Assembly (NCBI GenBank): GCA_029964075.1
Contig: CM057150.1
Location: 5,681,717 to 5,745,716, forward strand
DNA: 64,000 bases
Source of the DNA: Patiria pectinifera
Lineage: Eukaryota > Echinodermata > Asteroidea > Valvatida > Asterinidae
Reading direction: 5' to 3'
Part shown: one piece after another, positions 12,786 through 25,748 of the stretch
Position numbering within the stretch: the stretch's first letter is position 1
Layout: each line of letters begins with the position of its first letter
Notes under the pieces: model-generated
Told to the model about the DNA's origin: nothing
The model's input: only the letters and a program-made list of their open reading frames with translations
Databases searched by the model: none
Position numbers and translations under genes: made by a program

Positions 12786-13327
12786 AGGTAGGGCCTATTG
12801 CAAACATAACAAAAAACTACCAAATATTATGAAATACCTTACTTGACTGTAAATGAATATAGTCTCAAGCATCCTGTGAAATCCTGGCACCTGGTGTGCT
12901 GTCATATTCAAGAATAACACAATTTTTGTATTAATTTCCAATAATGGTCGGCCGACAATCGTTGGAAAAAAACCCTGATTTTTTTTTCAAATACTACCCC
13001 CAATTTACCAAATTTAGTTCGTCCACATTTTTTTGACAATCGGTTACACATCCGTGAATGGGTGCAAGCCAGCTAGTCTGCTAACTTGACCTGACAATTC
13101 CCCGATGTCTACAAATTGCTCCGTTTCGTCTGAAGTAGGGTCAGGGAACCAGACTAGAAGAACCTACCATTTTTTCCCTTGGTTTTGCCAGCATCTATGA
13201 ACACAAAACTTTAAACAGGTCAGTGTAACAATATTTGCTATAAAATACAATCTTCTATCCCCCAAATCCATCCATTTCTGAAAATTACACCTGTCCTTTC
13301 TCTATTGTATAACATGTACCGGTACCT
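12786..13327 (+). mobile_element. TTAA-flanked MITE, family 2 copy A
   Basis: Bounded by TTAA at 12782-12785 and 13328-13331; begins AGGTAGGGCC and ends GTACCGGTACCT. The interior is shared with 19376-19798 (aaaactaccaaat, gaaataccttnctngactgt, gcatcctgtnaaatc, caatccatttctgaaaatta-type blocks). It is unrelated in sequence to family 1. Confidence 0.7.
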
Positions 13328-13331
13328 TTAA

Positions 13332-16300
13332 AAAGCAATTAAATTTGATACACCAATGAAGCATAAAGGAGCATGTTCTTCCACTCATCTGGAGAAAAAA
13401 AATCCAGAATTACTGAAATTGATACTTGCTATCAGAAATTATGCATGTTCTTCTGAAAGAAACCATTTTTACAGAGCTAGAACGCTACATGTACATGCTT
13501 TGAAGCTAACCAGCTGAGGGAGAACCAAAGGCATTCAAATTCACATGAGAATTAATTTTGGGTCAAAACTAAAACATTATTTTTACAGTCATATTTTGTG
13601 TTTTGTTTTGGGGGTATTTTGTTTTCCTAACAAAAATGCATAGTTATCTGAATCTTGGATACCTTGGCTACTCAAAAAAAACCAAAAAAAACCCAACCTA
13701 TCGATTTTGACATGATTTTTGTAGTGTCCGACTTCAGGCGTCAATTTATACTCAAAACAAAGTTTTGGGGGGACATTCCTCATTTTGCTACACTACAGAA
13801 TGTAGGTCACTTTTTCCAAAGCATTTAAACGAAACCGGAATTACCGGTATCAAAAAAAGGACTTGCAGTGTAATACATGTACTGGTATGTACCCCGATGT
13901 TCCTTTGAGTTATAAATGCACGTGTATATGTAACACAAATAATTAACAATGTTTTCAAACCTATTTAATTTACAATTTAACCGCAGTTCTTTGATTACAT
14001 TTGAGGTATACATGTAGTACACATAGTTACCTAAAGTTTTTACTTTTTCAATGACTGCCCGCTATTTAAAATGTCAATCATTGTTGAAGTATCATGTCAA
14101 TCACGCCGGTCTATCTGCACACATAATGGGCAGGCGTCACTAGTGTCAGCCTTTGTGAAATGGCTAAATGGTTAAATGTTTAAACAGTTTAAAATATTTG
14201 CTAAACGTTCACAAAATTAAACGCAGAGTCACATCCTTCCAGTTTCCACTCATGGTGAACCAGTGTTGATATCAACACTGAAAAACCCTTTTTACAGCTC
14301 CTTCCTCAAGTCTGTGGTCAGTGGACAATCTTGCCTGAAGTCCATTCCAGGTCCATGTTAATCACCAAGGCTAAGCAATTAGCCAACTGTTTGCTTAGCA
14401 TCCAGGTGGTGATTTCTTTATGGACTTTCCCCTGATAGTGATAAGGGCCAAGTACACACTGTGGACAATCCTGCTTGTTTTTGAGCTCATTGCCAGTGAC
14501 CTTAATGCCATCACAGGAGATTGTTGGTGGGCACACATTCCACAGACATTGTCCAGTTGTTAGGCACAGTTTCCAGGAAGGTTAGGGCCTACTCCAGTTT
14601 ATTTCGGCCTAGTTATTTTGATTTATCCAAAAGGCTTCGCCAGGGATTTCATCAAGGCTAAATGGCAAATTTGCTGATGAATCCTCAAGTACCTGAAATT
14701 GCACACTTTGGAAGCCTTTTTTGAAATGAAAGTGCTTAGACAGTTGCCTATTTTGCTGTGCCCGTTTGTATGAGAATGCATTGTACACTGTATGTGTAAG
14801 TTGTGAAGACAGTTAAATAAAAGCCATGTTTCAAGTAAAGATTATTGTCTGGAAGAAATCTATACCATGAAGGGGAATATTGTTAAAAAAGAAAACGATC
14901 GGCGTGTTTTCTCAAGAACTAGAGAAATATCGGTCAGTTTCATCATTCAGACATTTACGGTATTCAAAAACGAAACTGTCAAAATATGAAACATCCTACT
15001 TGAAGTACCGGTACATGTAGGCCTACTGTATACATGTGTAAGTAAATACAAGTAAATAAGGATCATGCATGCACCCTGAGAAATCATTGCGCGTATAGAT
15101 TTGCTGTCATCATATTGTTCCTTGAATCGGCAAAAACATATTTTTTTTTGCAAATGGGGTCCACAACGGTACCTTTTACTTACATTTTTGAGAGGTCTGA
15201 CGAGTGGTGTTTATGTTTTTAAATTATGTTGAAGTAGGGTCTATACAAGATGCCCATCACATACAAGGCCCAGAACTGGCTACCTACCGTACTTTACGCG
15301 AGGGATGAGCAAAGAGGGGAAAGAAATAGTATGTGGCCTAGGCAAAGAGCATTTGTTAGCAGAAAGATAACTATTCATGTCACGTTCAAACGTGTATGAT
15401 GTAGGGCACTCGATGCTCAGAGATTATAATTCTAGGGCAAGCAGGATAAGGATTATAAGGAAGTCTTAAGGAATGTTGGAAGGAACGCTTTTTCCTCCTC
15501 ATTTTGATTCACACATTTAGCTGCACATGTACCAGTCAAGTCTGTGCCAAATTGGAATTATGCCCCGATCTTTCGATCGGGCGCTACCGGGTCCCGCCGG
15601 GTTGAAATGTTAGAGGGGAGAAAGGGGGGAAAAAAAAAATCTGGGGGAACTGGTTTCCAGCCCGAATTTTGGACAGTGTGAAAAGGCCTTATGCTTCAGT
15701 CAATTGAGGCATAGCTCTATGATTGAGGCAAAATGTGTGTGCATTGTTGAATCTGATGGTAAACACCAAACACCTGATTTATAAGATCATTATTGATCAT
15801 TCAGTGGACACATTCTTCCTGTATTTGTCTGGACATAGTAAGATCTGTTGCATCAAGGTGACTGTCAGTTGCATCCTAGCACACACAATGCTTGTTTACA
15901 TATTGAGCAAGGTTGTCCATTCCATTGCACTTAGGTCATTCATACAAGTCTGTACACCTGTTGTAACATCATGGAGCTCCATCTGGCCATTATTGCTGGA
16001 CAAGTCATTAAGGACAGCTGGAGCCTAATGACCCAGATAGTCTTGATCCAGATTTGGATTTAGATTTTACTCTCCTCTTATTAAATGCCAGGGACTTACC
16101 AGTCCCTGACAAGTGAGGTATAGAGTGCGCATGATGAGAGGTCACAATCGTCAAGATGAGTCAAATCCAGTCTTGCCAACTTCGGTAGGGCATGGAGGAA
16201 GGAACTCTCCATGGGTAGGGCTACTTAAAAAAATCTGAGCATGTAGCTCACACAGGCTGTTTTGAAGCACACAGAAATTCCAGTGTAATGCCGCAGAAGT

Positions 16301-17080
16301 TCCCAAGACTGGATTAATTTGATTCATCTTGTAGATAATGATGGCAACCTCTATCACTGCAGTGGCTTCACTGCGCTTGTTGGGGACCTGCTGTATTAGG
16401 GGAATAAAGTCCAAATGCAGTAAGACAGCTCCGCTCTATGTGGAACCCCTGAGTTATGTACAAACAAAAAGTTATACATATGACCTCTCAAATGCAAGAT
16501 CTTTAGACCCTTTGCGTCAGACATCACATGCTGGTTGCACCATGGAGGTAATTCTACCTCCATGGTTGCACCAAAACACGCTCCTATTTCATTTGCCTGA
16601 ATTCCGTACTACTCTCCAATCATTCCTTCAAATATGACATTGACATTTGGGTCTGTAGACCATCGTCGATCATTCATAGTCTGATGGATTCGAGTGACAA
16701 TCATACAAGTCTGATGGATTCGAGTGACCCAATTGTATGAAAATCAAGGTTATTCCCATCAGTTTCTCTTCCGGGGATTTGCCACATCATGTACTTTGCA
16801 GACTACAGACGCATGCTTCACTGCTTGTTAACAATCAACAATTGTCGTTAACCAAGTACCGTGTACCTTCACATGGCAGGTAATTCTTTGCTCTTCCATG
16901 TGCTGCTGACTTTGTTGTCACTCACTATGGCTACCAATTCAACAATCACTACAGTGCATACCTGTACGAATTGCATGCACTGAAACCTTCGGGATAAACC
17001 ACAGTGACTCTCCATGTTCATTTAGACCTGAGAGATCTCGGAATTGGCTTGATAAGACCAACAAGAAGGGGCCGTAAATC
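13332..17080. other. Non-coding, nothing recognised over about 3.7 kb
   Basis: ORFs here are short, with no domain and no matching splice sites. Minor features: a palindromic cgatctttcgatcggg near 15568, a gtgttgatatcaacac palindrome near 14262, and a repeated tctgatggattcgagtga at 16680 and 16710. Confidence 0.4.
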
Positions 17081-17231
17081 CAGTGGCGCACCCAGGATTT
17101 GGTTGGGGGGGGGGGGCTCAAACATTTATTTTTACAAATTTGTTAGAAGTTGAATTTTTTTCAAAATTTTTGGCCTGAAATCAATGGGTTTTTTTGAGGG
17201 GCGGCCTATTTTGACGTTGGTGGCGCCACTT
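17081..17231. mobile_element. Short hAT-like element with CAGTGGCGC ends
   Basis: Left end CAGTGGCGCACCC; right end GGTGGCGCCACT is its approximate inverse. A G tract follows the left end. The inverted ends are short and no clean duplication is visible. Confidence 0.4.
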
Positions 17232-17289
17232 ACACTCCTATTATCTACTCGAAAACAGGCCACATTCATCACCAAGGCCAAATCGTGGG

Positions 17290-17585
17290 ACTAAAAAGAG
17301 ATTTGATCGTGGATCAAACAGCAGAAACGAATACCCGTAGTGTGTGGCATCAGACAAGATCATACGGACATCGTGCCTTTTCTGTCACCTCTCCTGCATC
17401 TATGGAATAAACTACCCTTTCACATCAAAGAAGCATCAACCCTTGGAACATTCAAATCAGCCCTTAAAACACACTTGCTTACACGAAACTCTTTGTAATC
17501 TTTGTCTTACTACTGTCTTGCACTGTTCAGTGCATTGGGACTCTGTGTAAAATGCACTTTATAAGCACCGTTTGTTATTATGCAA
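17290..17585 (+). pseudogene. 3' end of an L2/CR1-type LINE, frameshifted relic
   Basis: One frame reads RSYGHRAFSV. After a frame change near 17395 a second reads LWNKLPFHIKEASTLGTFKS then ALKTHLL and a stop. The GDRAFSV...LWNxLP...FKxxLKTHL sequence is the usual C-terminus of L2/CR1 reverse-transcriptase ORFs. The tail (cattgggactctgtgtaaaa, then tgcactttataagcacc) resembles an L2 3' end. The rest of the ORF is missing. Confidence 0.7.
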
Positions 17586-19371
17586 GGGGTCGGTTGCCCT
17601 AGTACACACACATTTGATGCTCACGCGAAGATGATACGTGTGCACTCACATTCAGAATAAAATATGCTTTCTACTTTGCACACGCGAATCAAAAACCTGC
17701 ATGATCATGCAGTGTTTGCCGCAAACAGAGTTCCTTCCCATAATAGTAGTCAAAAAGCCGGCTACAGCTACTGTTTGAGAGGGAGACAGAGCTGGACCGT
17801 ACATCTATACTCCTGTACTACTATAGGGCCTACAGGTTTTGCATGACTATCTTCAATTATGCCTAGTTTTCTCATGGGCACATTCAAAATATGGGTGTGA
17901 AAATTCACTCCTCGTCTCTTTTCCTCCTGCCTGCCACCCCCATGTTTGCCATGTGGCTATTGTGTGATTTATCTTTCTCCATTGCTCAGTGTATGTTTGC
18001 CATGTGTCATCATTGTGTGGTCACTGATCCCGAGGACAGTGAACCGCAAGGTGCTGTCAGTTTGTGTGCACTTGTTCAAGCAATTTGCAAACTTTTTGCC
18101 TAAATTCATAGCTACTGCATAAGATATTTAATTTATTTTAAAAATCTGAGCATTTATTGATGAAAGGATTATGAAATTGAAATTACACTTTAATTCAAAA
18201 GAAGTATAAAGTTACCCAAGAAATCCCTGTAGTAACTTCAAATTCAGCACTGCTTATCAGGGGTGAATGTGGGTTTGGCTCAAGATAGGGGTTTGGCTGT
18301 TAAGGTTAGGTTTAGCAGACATGTGCTATCAATTTCTGTTATTTTTCCCTTTCTTTGCAGTTGGGGAGGGGATCATGTTAAAGCCCCTAACTCCCATATA
18401 CCCTCAGAACTGGTTATTTGTATCAAGGAACGTAACCAGTCATTTTACCACAATCACCTAAATAGCTTGTTAGCATACCACCAGTCCCTCCACCAGTTTA
18501 GACAAATGTTCAAACGAGCATAATTATTGAAGGGACAGCCAGTTGTGGTTCCCGCAGGGTGGTTAGATTGTGTTTGGGACATGCTGGGAAAACACATTCC
18601 CACAGAAATCAAGGTGAAATGGCCCACAATACATCCCACCACCAAAGCCTCCAGCTGTACAGGGATAGCGATGAGTGTGGGAAATGTTATTTGTAAAGTT
18701 GGGCGCATAACACTGTGCTACATGTACCGGTACCGGTAAATAAAGTGGTATATTTGTACCCATGTCATTTTCTCTATTTGATCATACATTATGTATCTTT
18801 GGAAGTACCGGTACCATATGAAATTTATGTCATTGCCTTAATTAAGAAGAATTGAAACAATGCACGTTATGATGTGGAAACTGTTGTACAAATATGTTGC
18901 CCCTCCCCCCAATGGTGCATCAAGAGCATGCCCGTCGCCAGCTCCGGGCATTAGACTTAGAGGGGGGGGGGGCACCACAAGAAAATACACACTTGTATTT
19001 TGCTGATTTTTATTTGGGAGGGTCTTGCTCGGGGGTAGCCCCAGGGGGTAGCCCCCCTGGGGCAGGCCTGATCAAGAGCGCATCATGTTCTTCATGGCTG
19101 TGATACTAGGGGTGCATCAAATCATGATTTGGTGATTTCAATCAAATTATGGGGTACGTCACTTTTCCTCAGTAGGTGCATCACAATCTGTTAAAGGTGG
19201 TCAAAAATGTTGCCAAAATAGCATCAAAACAGGGGATGGATTCCTTAAAAGTGTGACCCACTGTTTGACAATGACACACCATTCATGGGGTGCGTCATAC
19301 AAGTAATAATAGTGTATTTATGCATTACTTGTGACTGGACCTGTGATGGACTCTACTACATTTAAAGGGAA
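17586..19371. other. Non-coding with low-complexity remnants
   Basis: A G-run and a palindromic ggtagccccagggggtagcc segment at 18960-19060 look like transposon debris. The hydrophobic ORF near 18315 was considered as a signal peptide and rejected. Confidence 0.4.
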
Positions 19372-19375
19372 AATA

Positions 19376-19798
19376 CAACATTTGCAAACATCAAAAAATA
19401 AAACTACCAAATCATTTTGAAATACCTTGCTGGACTGTTAGTGAATGACAGTGTAAAGCATCCTGTAAAATCATGGCACCTGGTATACTGTCATTTGATC
19501 AGCATTGGAAAAACTGGCTTTTTCTAATACTGGCCCCAATTGACCATCGCACTTGCTTGCAATCGATTACAAACCTATGACGCAGTGCGAGCCAGCTAGA
19601 CTGGTTCCTGACCTAACCAGACTACAGGAAAATGATTGTTTTTCTTGGTTTTTATAGCATTTTCGAACCCAAAACCTCAAAAAAGTCAGTGTAACTACAT
19701 GTATATTTGCTATATATTTCCAACCCCCCAATTCCATCCATTTCTGAAAATTACAGCAAAAGCAAATGATGTACTGGGTATATTCCCTTTAAGTACAT
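19376..19798 (+). mobile_element. TTAA-flanked MITE, family 2 copy B
   Basis: TTAA at 19372-19375 and 19799-19802; ends AGGGAAAATAC and GTATATTCCCT form the inverted repeats. The body matches 12786-13327 with many substitutions. Confidence 0.75.
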
Positions 19799-19802
19799 TG
19801 AA

Positions 19803-21348
19803 CAACACAAATGTTGGCTTATTGTACATGGTAGGCCTTCTTGTATTATTAAACGCTTTCAGACAGTCTAAAACCAACAGTCTCAAGACATACAGTTTAG
19901 CCTGCTGTGCATAGTATGGGTTCCTAGCTCCATGGTACCTTGACCAAGTTCTGTCATAAAGCAATGTGCATTCCATCACTACAGCCTGCTGCTAGTACAT
20001 GTACAGAGGACTCTGAATTTCAATTAGATCATTTAACACAAAGCACCTGTAAGCCCAAGCTGCAGGTGAACTGGGGTCAGGTGTGAGGGTTAATTGCAGG
20101 AGGGATGCTTGTGGTCTCCCAGGCTAGTACTGCTCAATCTTTGCTGTCAAGAAAGGTACTAAGGTCTACAGTACTACTAGTATTTGTAGTGAACTTGCCA
20201 AGCAATTGTATAGAATTGAAGGTACATATACATGTACATGTTTCATAAGTGGTCTTTTCAGGTTTTACCCTGAAAAATAGGGTTTTTTTATTTTTTTTAT
20301 ATTTTTATAGCAATTAAATTTGAAACAAAAAGTTACTCACTTTTAATTAAATGAGACATCAGAACAGAAAAAAAAAATCTTTCAACATTTAGCCTACATA
20401 GTAGTTAAAAAATAATTACTTTACAAAATTTGAATGATTTTGGACCATTAATTCAATTTGGAGCAATTGCGACACAAAAGCTACCTAAAATTACAATGTA
20501 AAGCTATTTTTCTGCAAGGTAGCCAGACAGCAAAATCTAAAACAGTTGTGTTTTTGTCGAAAATAAAACATGCACATTGACGTTTTTTGAGGAGAAACAA
20601 ACATGGACAACTTAATAATTTAATTCAAATCCCAAACTGTTTCCAGTTGTAATCTGTGATGTTCTCTTCTTTTATCCTTTAATATTGAGACTTTTACACC
20701 TGTAAACTTGACATTCTTAAATTAAAAATGGACTCACTTTGAATGGCAACCTCTGAGCAGAGTATCTGCAAAGCACACATTTCTGCAAATTATATGATCA
20801 AAGTAAAGTAGAGAGTTCTCAAAAGTTTCCTCTACAGTAGCACACCTACATGTACTCCAGATGGTTCAACTTGGAAATGAAAACCATTGGTCTCTCATTC
20901 CAGGAATCCCTGAGGGATTGTGGCAATGGGCAGCCATCCATTTTATGACATCCTTGGGCGCCATAAATCACTCCCTGCATGAAGTAGATTCCTGGACAAT
21001 AAATTGAAATTGTTGGTTTGCTTGTTCATGAATCTGGTGAACTTGACAAATAATTTGGACTATGAATTACCGGTATGTGTTTGAATGGATGACAAGTTGA
21101 GTTCAATAACAAGTCCGGAGAATATTCTGCAGGCAGAAATGGTGGCACTGGCGATGATTTGTACACATACATTGTTTTGTACATACATTTATGAAGTGTG
21201 ATTGAAGTTACTACCAAATTGGCCTGGGAAAATGAAGACCAAAAAAAGTGTAAACTTAAACTTTAAGGTATGTGGGATCATTGGTAATTGCCTGGAAATT
21301 GTGAGGCATACAAATGAGGAAAAAAACCTGCTCAAAGTGAAGATGGGC
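19803..21348. other. Non-coding; contains a copy of an unclassified dispersed repeat
   Basis: 20270-20560 (ttaaatgagacatcagaaca-type sequence with poly-T runs) resembles 27950-28100 and 39300-39440. No coding exon. Confidence 0.4.
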
Positions 21349-21351
21349 TGG

Positions 21352-21995
21352 GGCCAAAAAAAAGAATAGTTCTGCTTCCGGTTACCCGACCGACCCTATT
21401 TTTAGGCTGCGACCCTAAAAATTTTATCGGCAATTCCAAAAAAAAAATTAAAAAAAATGATTGAATAAATAAAAATAAAAACCTTATGTCTTGTCTGTCT
21501 TCACAAAATACCTCTCAACAACCCTTTTGCATCAAAAAATGCTTGTGTTTAATGTTTTCTTACTTACATTCGCTATTTTTTCAAAAGAAACCTCCGTTAT
21601 TTTTACAAATTCGCTTCGCGATTCAACTACTTCGCAATTCGATGTCTATAATCACGTGCGTACTAGCGCAATGCGGCGACGACTGGTTCCCGCCGCGCCG
21701 CGCAGGGGCCAATGATGAAAATGCGGTAACTGCGAATTTTCCACAATTTTTTTTACGAATTATCGAACGTAAATATATTGACGATAATTAAGGTAGGTTT
21801 TATTCACTTTTTGTGGCCATTTTGTGTATAGCTTTCGTAGTGCAATGGAAATAGTTCAGGCTAAAACTTCGCATATAATTGAATACCCCATTCAATCTGC
21901 ATAAAAAAAATTGGCAAAAAAAAAAAAAATTCCGACCGACCGACCCTATTTTTGAAAGGCATGTAATCGGAAGCAGAACTATTTTTTTTTTGGCC
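21352..21995. mobile_element. GGCC-A-tract MITE, subfamily C
   Basis: Starts GGCCAAAAAAAAGAATAGTT and ends with its inverse (aatcggaagcagaactattt then a T-run and GGCC). Inner inverted ccgaccgaccctattttt copies are at 21387 and 21937. TGG flanks both sides (21349-21351, 21996-21998). It shares only the terminus with subfamilies A and B. Confidence 0.75.
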
Positions 21996-21998
21996 TGG

Positions 21999-23510
21999 GC
22001 CAAAATACCCTGTGTTAAAGTGATTCTGTCTGAATCGGTTTCAATCAAAAGAAAATAAGGTGGTTTGAAAATGTGCATGAGCAACAGGACCCTGTTAAGA
22101 GACAAAACACAAATTTGCATAAAAAATACATTTTCTTAAAATATACAGTACTTAGCCACTGAGCTACATCTTCAACAGGTTAGTTGTTATGAACACTATT
22201 TATAGATTTTAAGCAATTTTGTAAAACAGTAATAAAATCACAAAGAGCAAGGGATCCTATTTAAGTATAGTATTCCTTTGAGGTAATGCCTGAGAAATGT
22301 TATGAAAACATAATTTGTATACGACTAGGCCTACCAGGTGTTCATCTACATTTCGGCTTCGTGCAGAAATTAAGCTTGATGAATTTATGCCAACTGACAT
22401 GTATTGTACATGTATGTACCGGTGTATATGGTCCATGTACCTTTGCTGAATTTCAGATCAGCTATTCACATTAAAAAAGCAACAATTTTTTAGCATGCGG
22501 TTGCCATAGTGATTAGGATACATGTAATGATTTGCCCTTGGCATCATGGCCGCGTGATCACCGAGTGCACATGTTCACAAGCTACACGTATTGCTGTGCA
22601 GATGTGGAGCGACTCGTCTATTGTATAGATGATTTTCAATCAGTGTTGGTTGCTTTTACCAGTTTATCTTGATGTTCAGACAATTTTCAAATCTTATCAA
22701 ACAAATGTATACAATGTGCTGTTAAAGGAATGATAACAAATTAGCCTACATTTTTGAAAAAAGGTGATTTATCTTTATGAGTTTTGTTTTTTGGGTGTTT
22801 TTTTTGGGGGGGGGGGAATTCTTATTTTTTTGTCAAGCATCTACTGTTAATTGCAAAAATTGTGTCCATTAATTAAAAATGTATGCGGCATTCATAAGAA
22901 ACTCAATCTAAAATACATCATACTACCGGTACATGTACATGTACATGTATATTTTGGATTTAACCTAGTTTCCCTAATTTTACTGTAAGAAATGTATGGT
23001 ATGCATGCATGTAACGGTGTAATTTCAAACAGGGTACGTTTGTTGAACTTCACATAATTACCGGGAAAAAACTTAAAACCAGGATTGTGGTCTTGGTACA
23101 AACGGTTAAATACAGTTGTTGGCCTATGGCCATACAGTCCCTGCATCCAATGTGGGTATTTCACTAATGGAACGGCATCCACAAGTGGCCAGCCCCCAAC
23201 TGATGTGTTGAGAGCAGAGTACTGCAAAATATGGACTCAGGGCACCAGGGCATCCTGTTTGCAGCACTGTTTTTGCATCCTTTTTGAGTCTGACTTGCAC
23301 ATCCATGTACAGTTCTGAGGATACATCGTACATGTACATGGAAAATAAAGAAATTATCATGAGCCATTGTGACACAGGGGTGTCCCTAGGGGAGTGTGTT
23401 TGTCAGTGAATAGTGCCATGTGTTGTCCCATAGTGTCAAATAAGATAGTCCACTTGAACAGCATCTTTTAAGAGTGTCCCCATAGGCCATTAGTCATAAG
23501 GGCTCCCCTA
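21999..23510. other. Non-coding, nothing recognised
   Basis: Short ORFs only. Poly-G at 22805, and (ACATGT)n at 22930-22950. Confidence 0.4.
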
Positions 23511-23878
23511 GGCCCCCCAAAATGTCTCCGGTTTCTGGTATGGAGCTTGCCACATAAGTGGTGCGGAGACGCGTTTTTTTTGGTTTGTTTTTTACTTTTT
23601 TTTCTTCTTCAAATGTCGGCTGATGACTGCAAATGGTGCCAGACTAAATTTAGTGCAAAACATATGGGAGTCTAGAGAGGCCACATAAAGCTTATACTCG
23701 AGTGTAACCCAATCTAAAAACACGTTAAAATTTGCAGCAGCAGGATTCCAGTCAAACCAGTGAGTTTGGCGGTTTTGAGACATCATCTTACATTGAAAAA
23801 AAACTTTTTCATTTTTCCGATACGCATGGCTACGGCGATGCGCGCGTAACCAGACACTGGAGACTTTTTTTTTTGGCC
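23511..23878 (+). mobile_element. GGCC-A-tract MITE, subfamily A
   Basis: Contains GTCTCCGGTTTCTGGTAT near the left end, ends ACACTGGAGACTTTTTTTTT then GGCC, with TTA after it (23879-23881). The left TTA is mutated to CTA. The interior is shared with 10055 and 59286. Confidence 0.7.
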
Positions 23879-24021
23879 TTACTCACAAGGAGCCATCAAT
23901 GCAAATTGTACACGTGTACATGCATACATGTATTATGTGTACAAGTCACTTCACTGCCTGATGCTCTCTTCCCAGTTTGTGTTCTTTAATAAAAAGAAAG
24001 AAAGAAAGGTTTTCGTTGAAG

Positions 24022-24169
24022 CAGGCATGCAACTTTTCCTCGGATCCGCGGATTTCCTCGTTTTTTACTTCCTGTGACTGCTGGCCATTACAAATTGAAA
24101 AACACTGTACAAAGTCTTGTGTGGTTTGGAGTTTCCTCATTTTTTTCTAAATTCTCAGTTGCATGCCTG
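24022..24169 (+). mobile_element. 148-bp MITE with CAGGCATGCAACT ends, copy A
   Basis: Ends CAGGCATGCAACTTTTCCTC and CAGTTGCATGCCTG are inverted. A near-identical element lies at 44360-44503 on the same strand. Confidence 0.75.
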
Positions 24170-25409
24170 AGTAAGAAGCAGATTTGAAAATGAGGATATT
24201 GTCTTTAATCCCCCTGAAACAAGTAGGCTAAACACTGAATATTAATTGTAAACACGGTAAATAAAAATTATAAAGTATGTTTCTACGTTTCACAGAGTTT
24301 GTGAGATCATCTAGGTAAAAACACACCGGCCGGTAGGATTTTTTTGGGGCACTTTCTCGTAATTATATGCACAAAGTGTGCATGAATGTATGTAAAAGAT
24401 TGTAAACAGCTAAAAGTCAAGTAGGTGCCGTAAATTTACAGACACACTGAAGTTTTTGTAACCTGTCACATCATAAAACCAATTCCCAGTGCTGCGGTTT
24501 TTACTTTGTTTTTTACTTGAGGCCTAATGTCAGCGTAAAATGACATGATCCCATGGCACGGAGGTCAACTCTGAGGTCACGGTAAAGTGCCCCTTGTGTA
24601 AACCCACCTTCGAGACCACATGGTTTAGGATTCCCCCTAGTGCTAGGCCTACAGTCTTGCCCAAAGCTGTACAAACAGGCAGGCGGTTTGGGGCAGAATT
24701 TTAATGGAGGGTCGCGCCTTTTGCAGAGATATAATGTCAATCCTGAGAGGTGTTCCACTGTTATTCCAGTTGGAGTTTTGTGGATTATAGGCCTAGAGAA
24801 ATAAGAAAGGTTTATAGGCATATGTTATTCCACTATCCACTAATTTACACTAGTGCATATTTCTGAGTGGGCATGTGAAAGCAGTCTTTGACAGGGCTGC
24901 GGTTTGTGCTTCTTGAAAGTGTCCTGTTTTCTTAAGTCCTCGGCTTCTCCCCCAATGGATTTTTAAAGATAGTTTGAACTGCAGTACGAAATGTAATCAG
25001 GCAGACTTGATTTCTTGAAAGTTGTGGGCTAAGGTCATTTCAGATAGAACCCTGTATGAATGGGAAGCAAGCACTAATGCCAACATGAAGTTTGTATAAC
25101 AAACACTTGGGCCATAAAGTCCCAGCGAATTAGTACGAGCAGGATGATGTGCTTTTCCATCAAGTCAAAAGCTCATTCCAAATCATTCCTGACCCAGTAT
25201 TGTAGTTCAGTTTGTCACAAGTCCTTACAAGTCGATCAAAAGTCATCCAGTCCCAAGTCAAGTCACAAGCTGTTTCTTGTGACCAATCTTGGAAGGACTG
25301 CATTTAGCCATGTGGTGTACAACGCTGTCGTTGCCCTTTTATTGCAAAGGAAACCTCACAGAAGGAATAACAAATAACCTTTGTCTTTATTTCTCCCGTC
25401 TCCTCACAG
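24170..25409. other. Non-coding upstream flank of the first exon found
   Basis: It ends with the pyrimidine tract and AG acceptor of the Ig1 exon. No exon or repeat was identified. Confidence 0.4.
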
Positions 25410-25748
25410 ATTCAACCCAAGACCTCATCTATGCCCGTTCCGGCGACGTTGTCACCCTCCCCTGCAACCAGACGCTCCCCACCCCATCCCCTGCCTTGCC
25501 GTTCGTTCCCTTCTTTCTCCAGTGGCGTCGCCTGGACCTCCCGTACCCGTTCTACATCGGCTTTGCCTCCTACCCTCCTTACATTGACCCCCAGTACGTG
25601 GACCGCGTGACGATCGAGGAGGACCTGTCGCTGCGCATCGATGGCGTCATTGCCGAGGACGATGGCTGGTACGAGTGCCAAGTCATCGTCCTGACCGGAA
25701 ACTATGACGACATCGGAAACGGGACGTTTGTGCATCTTGTTATAATTG
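25410..25748 (+). CDS. IGSF9: IGSF9-like exon: Ig domain 1 (V-type)
   Basis: The acceptor tcctcacag precedes 25410 and the donor g|gtaag follows 25748. The exon enters and leaves in phase 1. It carries a complete Ig domain: Cys18 (VTLPC), core Trp38 and Cys89 in DDGWYEC. The stretch IDPQYVDRV is the signature seen at the same place in vertebrate IGSF9 Ig1. N-glycosylation sequons are NQT (19-21) and NGT near the end. Phase-1 entry implies an upstream exon, presumably the signal peptide, that ends on the first base of a codon. Confidence 0.93.

Noticed and set aside
15723-16028. 101-codon ORF
   Set aside because: No recognisable domain. It lies between repeats without consistent splice sites.
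18315-18400. Hydrophobic MCYQFLLFFPFF peptide as the missing signal-peptide exon
   Set aside because: No GT donor in phase 1 follows it, and the ctttctttgcag inside looks like an acceptor, not a start exon.
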